Assembly (NCBI GenBank): GCA_903831925.1 | Contig: CAIKZV010000580.1 | Span: 1 to 10,061 of the forward strand | DNA from: an uncultured Burkholderiales bacterium | GTDB taxonomy: Bacteria > Pseudomonadota > Gammaproteobacteria > Burkholderiales > Burkholderiaceae_E | Direction of reading: 5' to 3' | Length of the DNA: 10,061 nucleotides | Part shown: piece by piece, positions 1 to 6,836 of the stretch | Layout: each line of letters begins with the position of its first letter | Numbering within the stretch: the first letter of the stretch is position 1 | The notes under the pieces: generated by a model | What the model saw: the letters and a program-made list of their open reading frames with translations, nothing else | The model's database searches: none | What the model was told of the DNA's origin: nothing | Made by a program: the position numbers and the translations under genes

Positions 1-994
1 CCTGGAAGAAGGTGCTGCTGGTGCGACCGCAACCCGGACAGGCGATGACCAGCGGCGTAAAGGCCCGCAGACCCATCGTCTGGAGGATTTCCTGAGCAAC
101 GATCACTTCGCGGGTGCGATCGCCACCTGGCTCAGGCGTCAGCGACACGCGGATCGTGTCGCCGATGCCCTCCTGAAGCAACACCGACAGCGCCGCAGTG
201 GATGCAACGATGCCCTTGCTGCCCATACCGGCTTCGGTCAGGCCAACGTGCAAAGGGTAATCGCAACGTCGTGCAAGTTCACGGTCGACCGCCACCACGT
301 CCTGAACATTCGACACCTTGGCCGACAGGATGATGGCGTTGCCCGGCAGACCGAGCGATTCGGCCTGGATGGCGCTGTCGATGGCCGAGGTGACCAGCGC
401 TTCGCGCATGACCTGCATTGCATCGAAGGGCTTGGCGCGGGCGGCATTTTCGTCCATCAGTCTGGCCAGCAGGGACTGGTCGAGACTGCCCCAGTTGACG
501 CCGATGCGAACCGGTTTGCCGTGCATCGCGGCCACTTCGATCATCTGCGCAAAATTGCCGTCGCGACGGCTCGATGTGCCGACATTGCCGGGATTGATGC
601 GGTATTTGGAGAGCGCTCTGGCGCAGTCGGGGTACTGGGTCAGCAGCTTGTGGCCGTTGTAATGAAAATCGCCCACCAGCGGCACATCCACGCCCATCCG
701 GTCGAGTTGCTCGCGAAGGGTGATGACCTCCCGAGCAGCCTCAGGGGAATTGACGGTAATTCGGACAAGCTCTGATCCGGCCTGCGCCAGCGCCTTCACC
801 TGAATCGCCGTGGCAATCGGATCGGCGGTATCGGTATTGGTCATTGACTGCACAACGACCGGCGCATCACCACCGACGCGCACGACACGATTGCCCCAGC
901 GAATCTCGACCTGGCGCGATAGCCGACGCGCAAGCGGTCCGACCGGCATGGGACGTCCCTCGAAGCCGGCGGGATCTGACGGAGCATTGGTCAC
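1..994 (-). CDS. ispG: IspG (GcpE), 4-hydroxy-3-methylbut-2-enyl diphosphate synthase, 3'-truncated by the window edge
   Basis: Converts methylerythritol cyclodiphosphate to HMBPP in the MEP isoprenoid pathway; a cytosolic [4Fe-4S] enzyme. I translated it by hand: 331 codons are present. The N-terminal barrel shows VVQSMTNTDT at about 47-56, GSELVRITVN, VPLVGDFHYNGHKLL, SKYRINPGNVG, RIGVNWGSLDQ and LTEAGMGSKGI. At 319-327 it reads CPGCGRTSS, carrying the first two iron-sulfur cysteines (C319, C322). The last roughly 90-100 residues, with the third cysteine and the catalytic glutamate, lie outside the window. The chosen GTG start at 994 overlaps the rodZ TGA (GTGA) and has AAGG 10 bases upstream; it gives an N-terminal tail of the length I recall for Burkholderia IspG. 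An ATG at 949 (codon 16), preceded by GAGGGA at 8 bases, is a credible alternative. It is the last visible gene of the ndk operon, probably coupled to rodZ. Confidence 0.96.
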   Translation of the reverse strand, partial: MTNAPSDPAGFEGRPMPVGPLARRLSRQVEIRWGNRVVRVGGDAPVVVQSMTNTDTADPIATAIQVKALAQAGSELVRITVNSPEAAREVITLREQLDRMGVDVPLVGDFHYNGHKLLTQYPDCARALSKYRINPGNVGTSSRRDGNFAQMIEVAAMHGKPVRIGVNWGSLDQSLLARLMDENAARAKPFDAMQVMREALVTSAIDSAIQAESLGLPGNAIILSAKVSNVQDVVAVDRELARRCDYPLHVGLTEAGMGSKGIVASTAALSVLLQEGIGDTIRVSLTPEPGGDRTREVIVAQEILQTMGLRAFTPLVIACPGCGRTSSTFFQ

Positions 995-1950
995 GGCAGT
1001 TTTACCTTCGCAATGTTGTTGGGCATGACGGTCTGCGACTTGAAATCGAAGGGCTTGCCCTCGAATTCGAGACTGACCTGATTCGCATTGCCGATGACCA
1101 GCGACACCGGCTTCTTGGCATCAATATCGACCGGCGCCCCAGGCTTGACGATCGCGCTGAAAACGGTTTGACCGTCTGCCTGCCTGACCTCGATCCAGGC
1201 ATCCTGCCTGACGGTAACGCGCAGGGTCGACGGTGAGCGAGCGGGCTCGGCAGACGAGGCGGCTGACGCATCAGGCGCCGCGCCAGCGGCACCGGTCACA
1301 CCCTGCGTCGGATTCTCGTTGACAAGCTTAGGCCCCGGAACGAGCAATGAAGGCGCCGCAGACGCATCGGTTGGCACTGGCGTTGCCTGCGTTGCGCCAG
1401 ACGAATCAGCCGGCGAATCAGCCGGCGAAGAACCGCCTGCTGCCGGAGGCTTCGCTGCACTGGAGGGTGTCGCCGCAGGGGGCGCACCAAACCACTGCGA
1501 GGGCTTGGCGATCTCGCCGTCCCGACCGAAAAAAACCGCCAGCGCGATGACACCCAGCACGCCGAGCAGCGCCCACGGCAATCGATTGCTGCGGGTATCG
1601 CCATCAAAACCGAACCCGCCCGAGCGCGGCATCTGCGTGCCAAGCGATGCAGAAGGGCGCAACTCTTCGGCTTGCGCAAACCCGCCCACGACCTTCAGCA
1701 GCGGATCGATGTCGACCTCGAGCAGCCTTGCATAGGCCCGTAAGGTGCCGCGAATGAATGCCCGGCCCGGCAAGGCCTCCCAATCGCCGCGCTCTAGCGC
1801 GTCAAGCTGGCGCACCCGCAACTTGAGCCGCTGGGCAACATCGGCCTGCGACCAGCCGCGCTGCTCGCGCGCACCTGCAAGCTCGGCGGGTGAACCAACA
1901 GACGGAACACCCGACATCGGATGCTGCGACGAGTCGAGGGAATCAACCAT
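991..1950 (-). CDS. rodZ: RodZ-like cytoskeletal/cell-shape protein (HTH, one TM helix, DUF4115)
   Basis: 319 aa. Family role: RodZ is a bitopic inner-membrane protein that links MreB filaments to the elongation machinery and helps set rod shape. An Xre-like helix-turn-helix spans about 21-85 (AREQRGWSQADVAQRLKL, then LDALERGDWEALPGRAFIRG). One transmembrane helix follows at about 124-141 (PWALLGVLGVIALAVFF). A long Ala/Pro/Ser/Thr-rich periplasmic linker leads to a C-terminal beta domain (DUF4115) at about 242-317 (LRVTVRQDAWIEVRQADGQ). The open frame extends upstream to 2088, but I chose the ATG at 1950: the extra 46 residues have no family resemblance and lie inside pilF. This ATG has GGGG 6 bases upstream and overlaps the pilF stop by 8 bases. 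The linker contains a 12-bp tandem duplication. rodZ next to ispG is a common proteobacterial arrangement. Confidence 0.93.
   Translation of the reverse strand: MVDSLDSSQHPMSGVPSVGSPAELAGAREQRGWSQADVAQRLKLRVRQLDALERGDWEALPGRAFIRGTLRAYARLLEVDIDPLLKVVGGFAQAEELRPSASLGTQMPRSGGFGFDGDTRSNRLPWALLGVLGVIALAVFFGRDGEIAKPSQWFGAPPAATPSSAAKPPAAGGSSPADSPADSSGATQATPVPTDASAAPSLLVPGPKLVNENPTQGVTGAAGAAPDASAASSAEPARSPSTLRVTVRQDAWIEVRQADGQTVFSAIVKPGAPVDIDAKKPVSLVIGNANQVSLEFEGKPFDFKSQTVMPNNIAKVKLP
1403..1426. repeat. 12-bp tandem duplication inside rodZ
   Basis: Two exact adjacent copies of gaatcagccggc (1403-1414 and 1415-1426), followed by gaa. They keep the frame and encode the duplicated SPAD/SPAD in the low-complexity RodZ linker. 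This looks like slippage within a tolerant linker. Confidence 0.9.
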
Positions 1951-2887
1951 CGAAAGCCCCACGCTGCAATAACTCCGCTTCACGGGAGCCAGGGAAAAGC
2001 CGGCGAAGCTGCGCCGACAGACTGTTGAAACTGTCGCGGTCGCTGCCCTTTCGCTCGATTCGGATCGCCAGCCAGAGCGTTTCTGCACTCGGCGGATAGG
2101 TATCGAGCAGACGGCGTGAATAGAAGCGCGCCCGATCGAGATCGCCTCGCTTCAGATTGATTTCGGCAAGGTTGTACATCGCTACAGGATTGCGCGGATC
2201 AATCTGGAATGACCGCAGAAAATAGGACTCGGCCCCAACCTGATCGCCGATCCTCAACGAACAGATGCCGGCGTTATGCAAGGGTCGCGCCGGTGTGGCA
2301 TAGAGCGGATTTTTCAAGGCGGCCTGAAACTGCGGCAGCGCCTGATCTGCCCGCCCAGTCTGGCAAAGAAACCAGCCGTAATTGTTGAGGAGATCGGAAT
2401 CTTCCGGAGCGATCTTCAGGGCCTGTCGAAACCCATCTTCGGCCCGCGCCTGTTCACCCAGCTCCATGTAGACCAGCCCCAGCATGCCGTAGGCTTGAGC
2501 GCTGTTGGCATCGATCGCCAGCGCAGCCCGCAATTCTTCGAGTGCCGGCGCAAAGGCGCGCTGCTGATAGTAGCCGGCCGCCAGATCAATTCTGATCTGA
2601 GCTCGCCGCGACACATCGGTTTCGACCTTCGGTGCCCCGGGAACCAGATCGGCAGCTCGGGCCTCCGCCCGCTGGGCCGCTGCGGCATCGCGTCGACTCG
2701 TCCGGGTATCGGTCACGGTGGAGGCATTGTCGTCGACCACTTTGCGCGACTGCTCGACGGTCGTGCAGGCCGTCATCCAGGCACAGGCGAGCAGGACAGA
2801 CGCAGCCGCCACACCTCGCCACAGCGCCACCATGGCGACAGGCCGACCCGCCGGCGATCGTGATTCACGCTTGATCACTGTGCGCAC
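1943..2887 (-). CDS. pilF: PilF/PilW type IV pilus biogenesis and stability lipoprotein (TPR pilotin)
   Basis: 314 aa. The family (PilF in Pseudomonas, PilW in Neisseria) is an outer-membrane TPR lipoprotein needed for PilQ secretin assembly and stable type IV pili. A lipoprotein signal is visible: charged n-region, hydrophobic stretch around 20-40, and two candidate lipid cysteines, C35 (LLAC) and C41 (MTAC, followed by TTVEQ). Tandem TPR helices run from about 97 to 300: IDLAAGYYQQRAFAPALEEL, then AYGMLGLVYMELGEQARAE, LLNNYGWFLCQTGRADQA, LHNAGICSLRIGDQVGAE and YNLAEINLKRGDLDRARFY. NNYG and the C-terminal RLFPGS resemble PilF. The start is GTG at 2887, supported by GAGAGGG (2893-2899) 5 bases upstream. 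The internal ATG at 2833 would give a more standard signal peptide but has no Shine-Dalgarno. It lies 10 bases after rlmN and overlaps rodZ. No other pilus gene is in the window. Confidence 0.92.
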   Translation of the reverse strand: MRTVIKRESRSPAGRPVAMVALWRGVAAASVLLACAWMTACTTVEQSRKVVDDNASTVTDTRTSRRDAAAAQRAEARAADLVPGAPKVETDVSRRAQIRIDLAAGYYQQRAFAPALEELRAALAIDANSAQAYGMLGLVYMELGEQARAEDGFRQALKIAPEDSDLLNNYGWFLCQTGRADQALPQFQAALKNPLYATPARPLHNAGICSLRIGDQVGAESYFLRSFQIDPRNPVAMYNLAEINLKRGDLDRARFYSRRLLDTYPPSAETLWLAIRIERKGSDRDSFNSLSAQLRRLFPGSREAELLQRGAFDG

Positions 2888-2892
2888 CCGGA

Positions 2893-2899
2893 CCCTCTC
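2893..2899 (-). promoter_or_regulatory. Strong ribosome-binding site deciding the GTG start of pilF
   Basis: On the minus strand GAGAGGG lies 5 bases before the GTG at 2887, overlapping the rlmN stop codon region. It supports the GTG over the internal ATG at 2833, which has no comparable site. Confidence 0.75.
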
Positions 2900-4052
2900 A
2901 GACCCGTTCCATCATGATCGGACTGCGCTCGGTACGCTGCACCAGCCGCGTCCGGTCGAGAATATCGCCCGCCAGCTGCCCGCAAGCCGCATCGATATCG
3001 TCTCCGCGGGTCCGCCGGACGGTCGTCACGATGCCGGCATCGGCCAGGCGCGCCGCAAATCCGCGAATCCGCTCGGGCGACGAACGTCCCAGTCCGGCCG
3101 CCGGAAACGGATTGAACGGGATCAGATTGAATTTGCACGGGACGTCTCGCACAAGATCAAGCAGCTGCCCGGCGTGCTCGTCGCCATCATTGACGCCGTC
3201 GAGCATGACGTATTCGAAGGTGATGAAGTCGCGAGGCGCCCGCTCGAGGTACCGGCGGCAGGCCGCCATCAGCTCGGCGAGCGGGTATTTGCGATTGAGC
3301 GGCACAAGGCGATCACGCAGCACGTCGTTCGGGGCGTGCAAGGACACCGCCAGCGCGACCGGCTGATCATCGCGCAGGCGATCCATCATGGGCACCACCC
3401 CCGAGGTTGATACCGTCACGCGCCGACGCGACAAACCGTAGCCATGATCGTCGAGCATGATCCGGATGGCCGCGAGCGTCGGCTCGTAATTGAGCAGCGG
3501 CTCGCCCATCCCCATAAAGACACCATTGGTGACCGCCCGATCATGATCATCGGCTTGCTCGTCGTCGGGATCTGCCAGCGCCGCTTTGCGAGCCCCGACC
3601 AGGCGATTGGCGAGCCACAGCTGCCCGACGATCTCGCCTGCCGACAGGTTGCGGGCAAACCCCTGCTTGCCGGTTGAGCAAAAGAGACAGTTCACCGCGC
3701 AGCCGGCCTGCGTCGAGACGCACAGCGTGCCGCGCCCCGATTCGGGAATGAACACGGTCTCGACCGCATTGCCCTGACCGACGTCGAGCAGCCATTTCCG
3801 AGTGCCGTCAGCCGACAGGTGATCAGAGATGACCGGCGGCGCACTGACTTTCGCGCGCTCGGACAGGGTCTGGCGAAAACCTTTCGCCAAATCAGTCATA
3901 GAGTCGAACTCGGACTCGAAACGCCGGTGCAGCCAGCGCATCAACTGCTGGCCGCGAAAGGGCTTTTCACCCCACTCACGGCACAGCCCGACCATCGCCG
4001 AGCGATCAAGCCCAAGCAGGTCGATACGATCGATGGCGCTGCCTTCAGTCAT
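2898..4052 (-). CDS. rlmN: RlmN, dual-specificity 23S rRNA A2503 / tRNA A37 C2-methyltransferase (radical SAM)
   Basis: 384 aa, a normal length for the family. RlmN methylates C2 of A2503 in 23S rRNA and of A37 in some tRNAs, via a methyl-cysteine intermediate. The radical-SAM cluster motif is CAVNCLFC (C118, C122, C125), followed by STGKQGF. The two extra catalytic cysteines are present: C111 in LCVSTQ and C357 in DDIDAACGQLAGD, matching E. coli C118 and C355. Other family motifs: MGMGEPLLNY (180-189), VTVSTSGVVPMM, SLHAPND, FITFEYVMLDGVND and NLIPFNPF. An acidic loop at about 160-171 (ADPDDEQADDHD) lies before the GEP motif. The ATG at 4052 overlaps the ndk TGA as ATGA, with no clear Shine-Dalgarno of its own, so translation is probably coupled to ndk. 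The enzyme looks intact. Confidence 0.98.
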   Translation of the reverse strand: MTEGSAIDRIDLLGLDRSAMVGLCREWGEKPFRGQQLMRWLHRRFESEFDSMTDLAKGFRQTLSERAKVSAPPVISDHLSADGTRKWLLDVGQGNAVETVFIPESGRGTLCVSTQAGCAVNCLFCSTGKQGFARNLSAGEIVGQLWLANRLVGARKAALADPDDEQADDHDRAVTNGVFMGMGEPLLNYEPTLAAIRIMLDDHGYGLSRRRVTVSTSGVVPMMDRLRDDQPVALAVSLHAPNDVLRDRLVPLNRKYPLAELMAACRRYLERAPRDFITFEYVMLDGVNDGDEHAGQLLDLVRDVPCKFNLIPFNPFPAAGLGRSSPERIRGFAARLADAGIVTTVRRTRGDDIDAACGQLAGDILDRTRLVQRTERSPIMMERV

Positions 4053-4474
4053 CGGCTGTAGACGTTCATCCCGGCAAAGAAAAAAGCGATCTCGGCCGAT
4101 GCGGTATCAACACCGTCAGAACCGTGTACCGCATTGGCGTCGATACTGTCGGCGAAATCGGCACGGATGGTCCCCGCGGCAGCCTTCTTGGGATCGGTGG
4201 CGCCCATCAGGTCGCGGTTTTTCTGAATGGCACCCTCGCCTTCGAGAACCGTGATCATGACCGGGCCCGACACCATGAAATCGACCAGATCCTTGAAAAA
4301 CGGCCGCTCGCGATGCACGCCATAGAAGGCCTCAGCCTCGCCACGCGACAGATGGGTGAAGCGCGCCGCGACGATCTTCATCCCGGCAGACTCGAAGCGG
4401 GAATAAATCTGGCCGATGACATTCTTGGCGACTGCGTCGGGTTTAATGATGGAAAGAGTTCGTTCTAAAGCCAT
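4049..4474 (-). CDS. ndk: Nucleoside diphosphate kinase
   Basis: 141 aa, the usual bacterial length. Transfers the gamma phosphate from ATP to nucleoside diphosphates through a phosphohistidine, balancing NTP and dNTP pools in the cytosol. Visible features are the N-terminal ERTLSIIKPDAVAKN (K11), FYGVHRERPFF (about 50-60), VSGPVMITVLEGEGAI, and the active-site NAVHGSD with catalytic H117. The ATG at 4474 has GGAG (4480-4483) 5 bases upstream. It is the first gene of the operon leading to rlmN, pilF, rodZ and ispG, and its promoter must lie in the divergent region shared with yccA. Confidence 0.99.
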   Translation of the reverse strand: MALERTLSIIKPDAVAKNVIGQIYSRFESAGMKIVAARFTHLSRGEAEAFYGVHRERPFFKDLVDFMVSGPVMITVLEGEGAIQKNRDLMGATDPKKAAAGTIRADFADSIDANAVHGSDGVDTASAEIAFFFAGMNVYSR

Positions 4475-4710
4475 TTTCGCTCCGAAAAATTGCTTGTAAA
4501 TGAGTGAGTTAGCGTACAGGTTATCGATTAAACCTTAACTCGCTAGTCTACCATAGGCGGGCATCGCGACCGCTGACAGACGCCATCTTGAATCGATCGG
4601 GGGAATTTATTTGATACCCCCATGATCAGCCGGGTTGAAAGATGCGGTGCCCTCCCCTACATTCCGCACACGCGCATCCTGCGCCCACACCTTTGGAGAT
4701 CGGAGTCACC
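4475..4710. promoter_or_regulatory. Divergent intergenic region between ndk and yccA
   Basis: The longest gap between genes in the window. It should hold the promoter of the ndk operon (minus) and of yccA (plus), since both genes read outward. It is more AT-rich than its surroundings at about 4485-4550 and 4600-4615. I could not find a -35/-10 pair with good matches on either strand: TTGATA at 4611-4616 resembles a plus-strand -35 but has no matching -10. A nested inverted repeat sits at 4510-4545. No small ORF or RNA gene is recognisable. Confidence 0.6.
4510..4545. repeat. Nested inverted repeat in the ndk leader region
   Basis: Outer arms tagcg (4510-4514) and cgcta (4541-4545), inner arms aggtt (4518-4522) and aacct (4531-4535), with the 8-base centre atcgatta. 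The two palindromes share nearly the same centre. There is no T-run on either side, so it is not a typical terminator. It could be an operator or a leader hairpin 36 bases upstream of the ndk ATG. Confidence 0.45.
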
Positions 4711-5418
4711 ATGGCTTACGAACGCAATTCAAACCCGTCGCTGCCGTATGGCAGCAATGGCGGCCTTGTCGGCACCTCGAGCAATCGGGTGCTGCGCAAT
4801 ACCTATGCACTGCTCGGACTGTCGATGGTTCCGACGGTGCTCGGCGCCTGGATCGGCGTATCGACCGGGTTTTCGTTCTTTCAGGAAAGCCCGCTGATTG
4901 GCTTCATGGCCTTCATGGCGATTGCCTTTGGCTTTTTCTACGCGATCGAGCGGTATAAAAACAGCGGCATCGGCGTTGCGCTACTCCTGGGCTTTACCTT
5001 CTTCATGGGGCTGATGCTGTCGCGCATGATCGGCCACATACTGGGGTTCAGCAACGGCGCGCAGCTGATCATGACCGCATTCGGCGGCACTGCGGTCATC
5101 TTCGGCGCAATGGCAACCATTGCCACGGTCAGCAAGCGCGACTTCAGCAACATGAGCAAATTCCTGTTCATCGGGATGATCATGATCCTGCTGGCCGGCG
5201 TGGCAAACATCTGGTTGCAGATGCCGGCACTGATGGTGGTCATCTCGCTGCTGGCGATCGGGATCTTTTCGGCCTTCATCCTGGTCGATCTGCAGCGCGT
5301 CATGCGCGGCGGCGAGACCAACTATGTGACGGCAACCCTCAGCGTCTATCTCAGCGTCTACAACGTTTTCTCGAACCTGCTCGCGCTGCTGGGCATCTTC
5401 GGCGGCGATCGCGACTGA
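4711..5418 (+). CDS. yccA: YccA-type Bax inhibitor-1 family inner-membrane protein
   Basis: 235 aa with seven predicted membrane helices at about 32-52, 61-79, 86-104, 117-140, 151-170, 173-194 and 211-231. It matches E. coli YccA over blocks I recall: VLRNTY near the N-terminus, GGTA in the fourth helix, VANIWLQMPAL around 164-174, and GGETNYVTATLSVYLSVYN near the C-terminus. In E. coli, YccA is both a substrate and a modulator of the FtsH protease; BI-1 relatives are linked to proton or calcium leak. The start is the ATG at 4711 with GGAG (4702-4705) 5 bases upstream. The frame opens 69 bases earlier, but those residues look like noncoding translation. It stands alone on the plus strand and is followed by a strong terminator. 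Function here is inferred from E. coli only. Confidence 0.92.
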   Translation: MAYERNSNPSLPYGSNGGLVGTSSNRVLRNTYALLGLSMVPTVLGAWIGVSTGFSFFQESPLIGFMAFMAIAFGFFYAIERYKNSGIGVALLLGFTFFMGLMLSRMIGHILGFSNGAQLIMTAFGGTAVIFGAMATIATVSKRDFSNMSKFLFIGMIMILLAGVANIWLQMPALMVVISLLAIGIFSAFILVDLQRVMRGGETNYVTATLSVYLSVYNVFSNLLALLGIFGGDRD

Positions 5419-5459
5419 CGCAGCAGCAGCAGCGGCCGCATAGTGTGGCCAGACTCAAG

Positions 5460-5484
5460 ACCGCCCTTCGGGGCGGTTTTTTTT
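5460..5484 (+). terminator. Rho-independent terminator after yccA
   Basis: Stem accgccc (5460-5466) pairs perfectly with gggcggt (5471-5477) around a TTCG loop, followed by a run of eight T (5477-5484). It lies 41 bases after the yccA stop and only 2 bases from the rlmD stop. On the minus strand the same hairpin follows rlmD but lacks a T-run, so it would terminate mainly yccA and perhaps protect the rlmD 3' end. Confidence 0.95.
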
Positions 5485-5486
5485 GG

Positions 5487-6836
5487 TCAGTTCGGCGGCT
5501 CGAAAACCGCAATCGATTCGACATGCGAGGTGTGCGGAAACATGTTGATCACCCCGGCGGCTCGCAGCACCAGTCCGCCTTCATGAATCAGGATGGCGGC
5601 ATCGCGAGCCAATGTGGCTGGGTTGCACGAGACATAGACGATCCGACGGGGCCTGATCGACCCCGGGGCGATCAGCGCCTGAACCAGCGCATGGGCCCCC
5701 TCGCGCGGCGGGTCGATCAGAAGCCGATCGAAGGCGCCCAGCGACTGCCAGGCTTGCGCAGTGAGTTCAAAAAGATTCGCTGCTTGAAAGCTCGCCTTGA
5801 GCTGCAAGCCATTGACCAGCGCATTCTCGCGGGCTCGCTCGACAAGCGCCTTGCTGCCCTCGATACCGACGACCTCGGCGGCCATGGTCGCAAGGGGCAG
5901 CGTGAAGTTGCCCAGCCCGCAGAAAAGGTCGGCGACGCGTTCGTTAGCCTGGGCATCGAGCAGACGCACTGCGCGGCCGACCAGCGTGGCATTGATGGCA
6001 TGGTTGACCTGCGTGAAATCGGTCGGTCGAAACGGCATGATCACGCCGAATTCGGGCAATGCGTAGTGAAGCGTTGAGCGCGAACCCGCCGGTCCGCACA
6101 GGTATTCAATCGAATCCGGGCCCGAGGACTGAAGCCACAGGGCCACACCGTGATGAGCTGAAAACTCGCGCAACAGCGTCAGATCAGCATCGGTTGGTGG
6201 CTGCAATACCCGCAGGACGAGTTCGATATGGGTCTCGCCATGGGCCACCTCGATCTGAGGCAAGCGATCTCGCAGCGACATCCCACCCACCAGTTCGCGA
6301 AGCGGCACGAGCAATGCCGAGACAGCCGGCGGCAGGACATGGCATTCGCGCATGTCGGCGACATAACTGGATCCGCGCTCGTGAAACCCGACCAGGACGC
6401 CACCCTTCTTGGGTACATGGCGAACCGACAGCCGGGCACGATAACGATAACCGTAGGTCGGACCCACAATCGGCGCAAGCATCGTTTCGGACCGCACCTT
6501 GCCGATGTGCCACAGGGTGTCCTCGAGCACACGCTGCTTGATCGAGACCTGGGCACGCGGCTCGACATGCTGCATCGAACAGCCGCCGCAGATGCCGAAA
6601 TTCGGGCACCGGGGCTGCACGCGCTGTGCGCTCGCGCGTTCGATGGTTTCGACCTCGGCCACTTCATAGCTGGGCTTGCGACGCACGACCCGGGCAGTGA
6701 CGGTTTCGCCGGTGAGGGCCCCCCGGACAAAAACCACCTTACCGTCATGTCGCGCAACCCCGTTGGCATCGAGATCGAGCGAATCGATCTCGAGGCGCAG
6801 GGTCAACGGGGCCACTGCGTTACGAACTCTTGCCAA
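5487..6836 (-). CDS. rlmD: RlmD, 23S rRNA (uracil-1939-C5)-methyltransferase
   Basis: 449 aa from a TTG start; E. coli RlmD is 433. It methylates C5 of U1939 in 23S rRNA using SAM. An N-terminal TRAM domain covers about 12-66. The [4Fe-4S] cysteines are C77, C83 and C86 (CPNFGICGGC) plus C165 (ECHVLPP). The methyltransferase domain has DFTQVN (273-278), SAM motif DLFCGLGNFTLPLA (303-316), LLIDPPREGA (372-381), catalytic C404 in YVSCNPATLARD and the general-base glutamate in HTSHVES (438-444). It looks intact. The TTG at 6836 is chosen because GGAAGGA ends 5 bases before it; the next candidate, GTG at 6815, has only weak AGAG. The gene overlaps the exonuclease by 34 bases, is last in the surE operon and converges on yccA. 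Confidence 0.96.
   Translation of the reverse strand: MARVRNAVAPLTLRLEIDSLDLDANGVARHDGKVVFVRGALTGETVTARVVRRKPSYEVAEVETIERASAQRVQPRCPNFGICGGCSMQHVEPRAQVSIKQRVLEDTLWHIGKVRSETMLAPIVGPTYGYRYRARLSVRHVPKKGGVLVGFHERGSSYVADMRECHVLPPAVSALLVPLRELVGGMSLRDRLPQIEVAHGETHIELVLRVLQPPTDADLTLLREFSAHHGVALWLQSSGPDSIEYLCGPAGSRSTLHYALPEFGVIMPFRPTDFTQVNHAINATLVGRAVRLLDAQANERVADLFCGLGNFTLPLATMAAEVVGIEGSKALVERARENALVNGLQLKASFQAANLFELTAQAWQSLGAFDRLLIDPPREGAHALVQALIAPGSIRPRRIVYVSCNPATLARDAAILIHEGGLVLRAAGVINMFPHTSHVESIAVFEPPN

Noticed and set aside
248..775. Plus-strand open frames at the left end
   Set aside because: The minus strand here encodes IspG with its conserved motifs throughout; the plus frames are shadows.
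1951..2088. N-terminal extension of RodZ
   Set aside because: These 46 residues lie inside pilF, have no RodZ similarity, and a suitable ATG with GGGG exists at 1950.
4642..4710. 23-residue N-terminal extension of YccA
   Set aside because: It has no match to the family, and the ATG at 4711 has a good Shine-Dalgarno directly upstream.
5419..5435. CAG-rich run after the yccA stop
   Set aside because: Only four units in a GC-rich spacer; too short to be a meaningful microsatellite.
5460..5477. Bidirectional terminator serving rlmD as well as yccA
   Set aside because: The stem is symmetric, but the minus strand has no T-run after it, only TCTTGAGTCT. It is called for the plus strand only.
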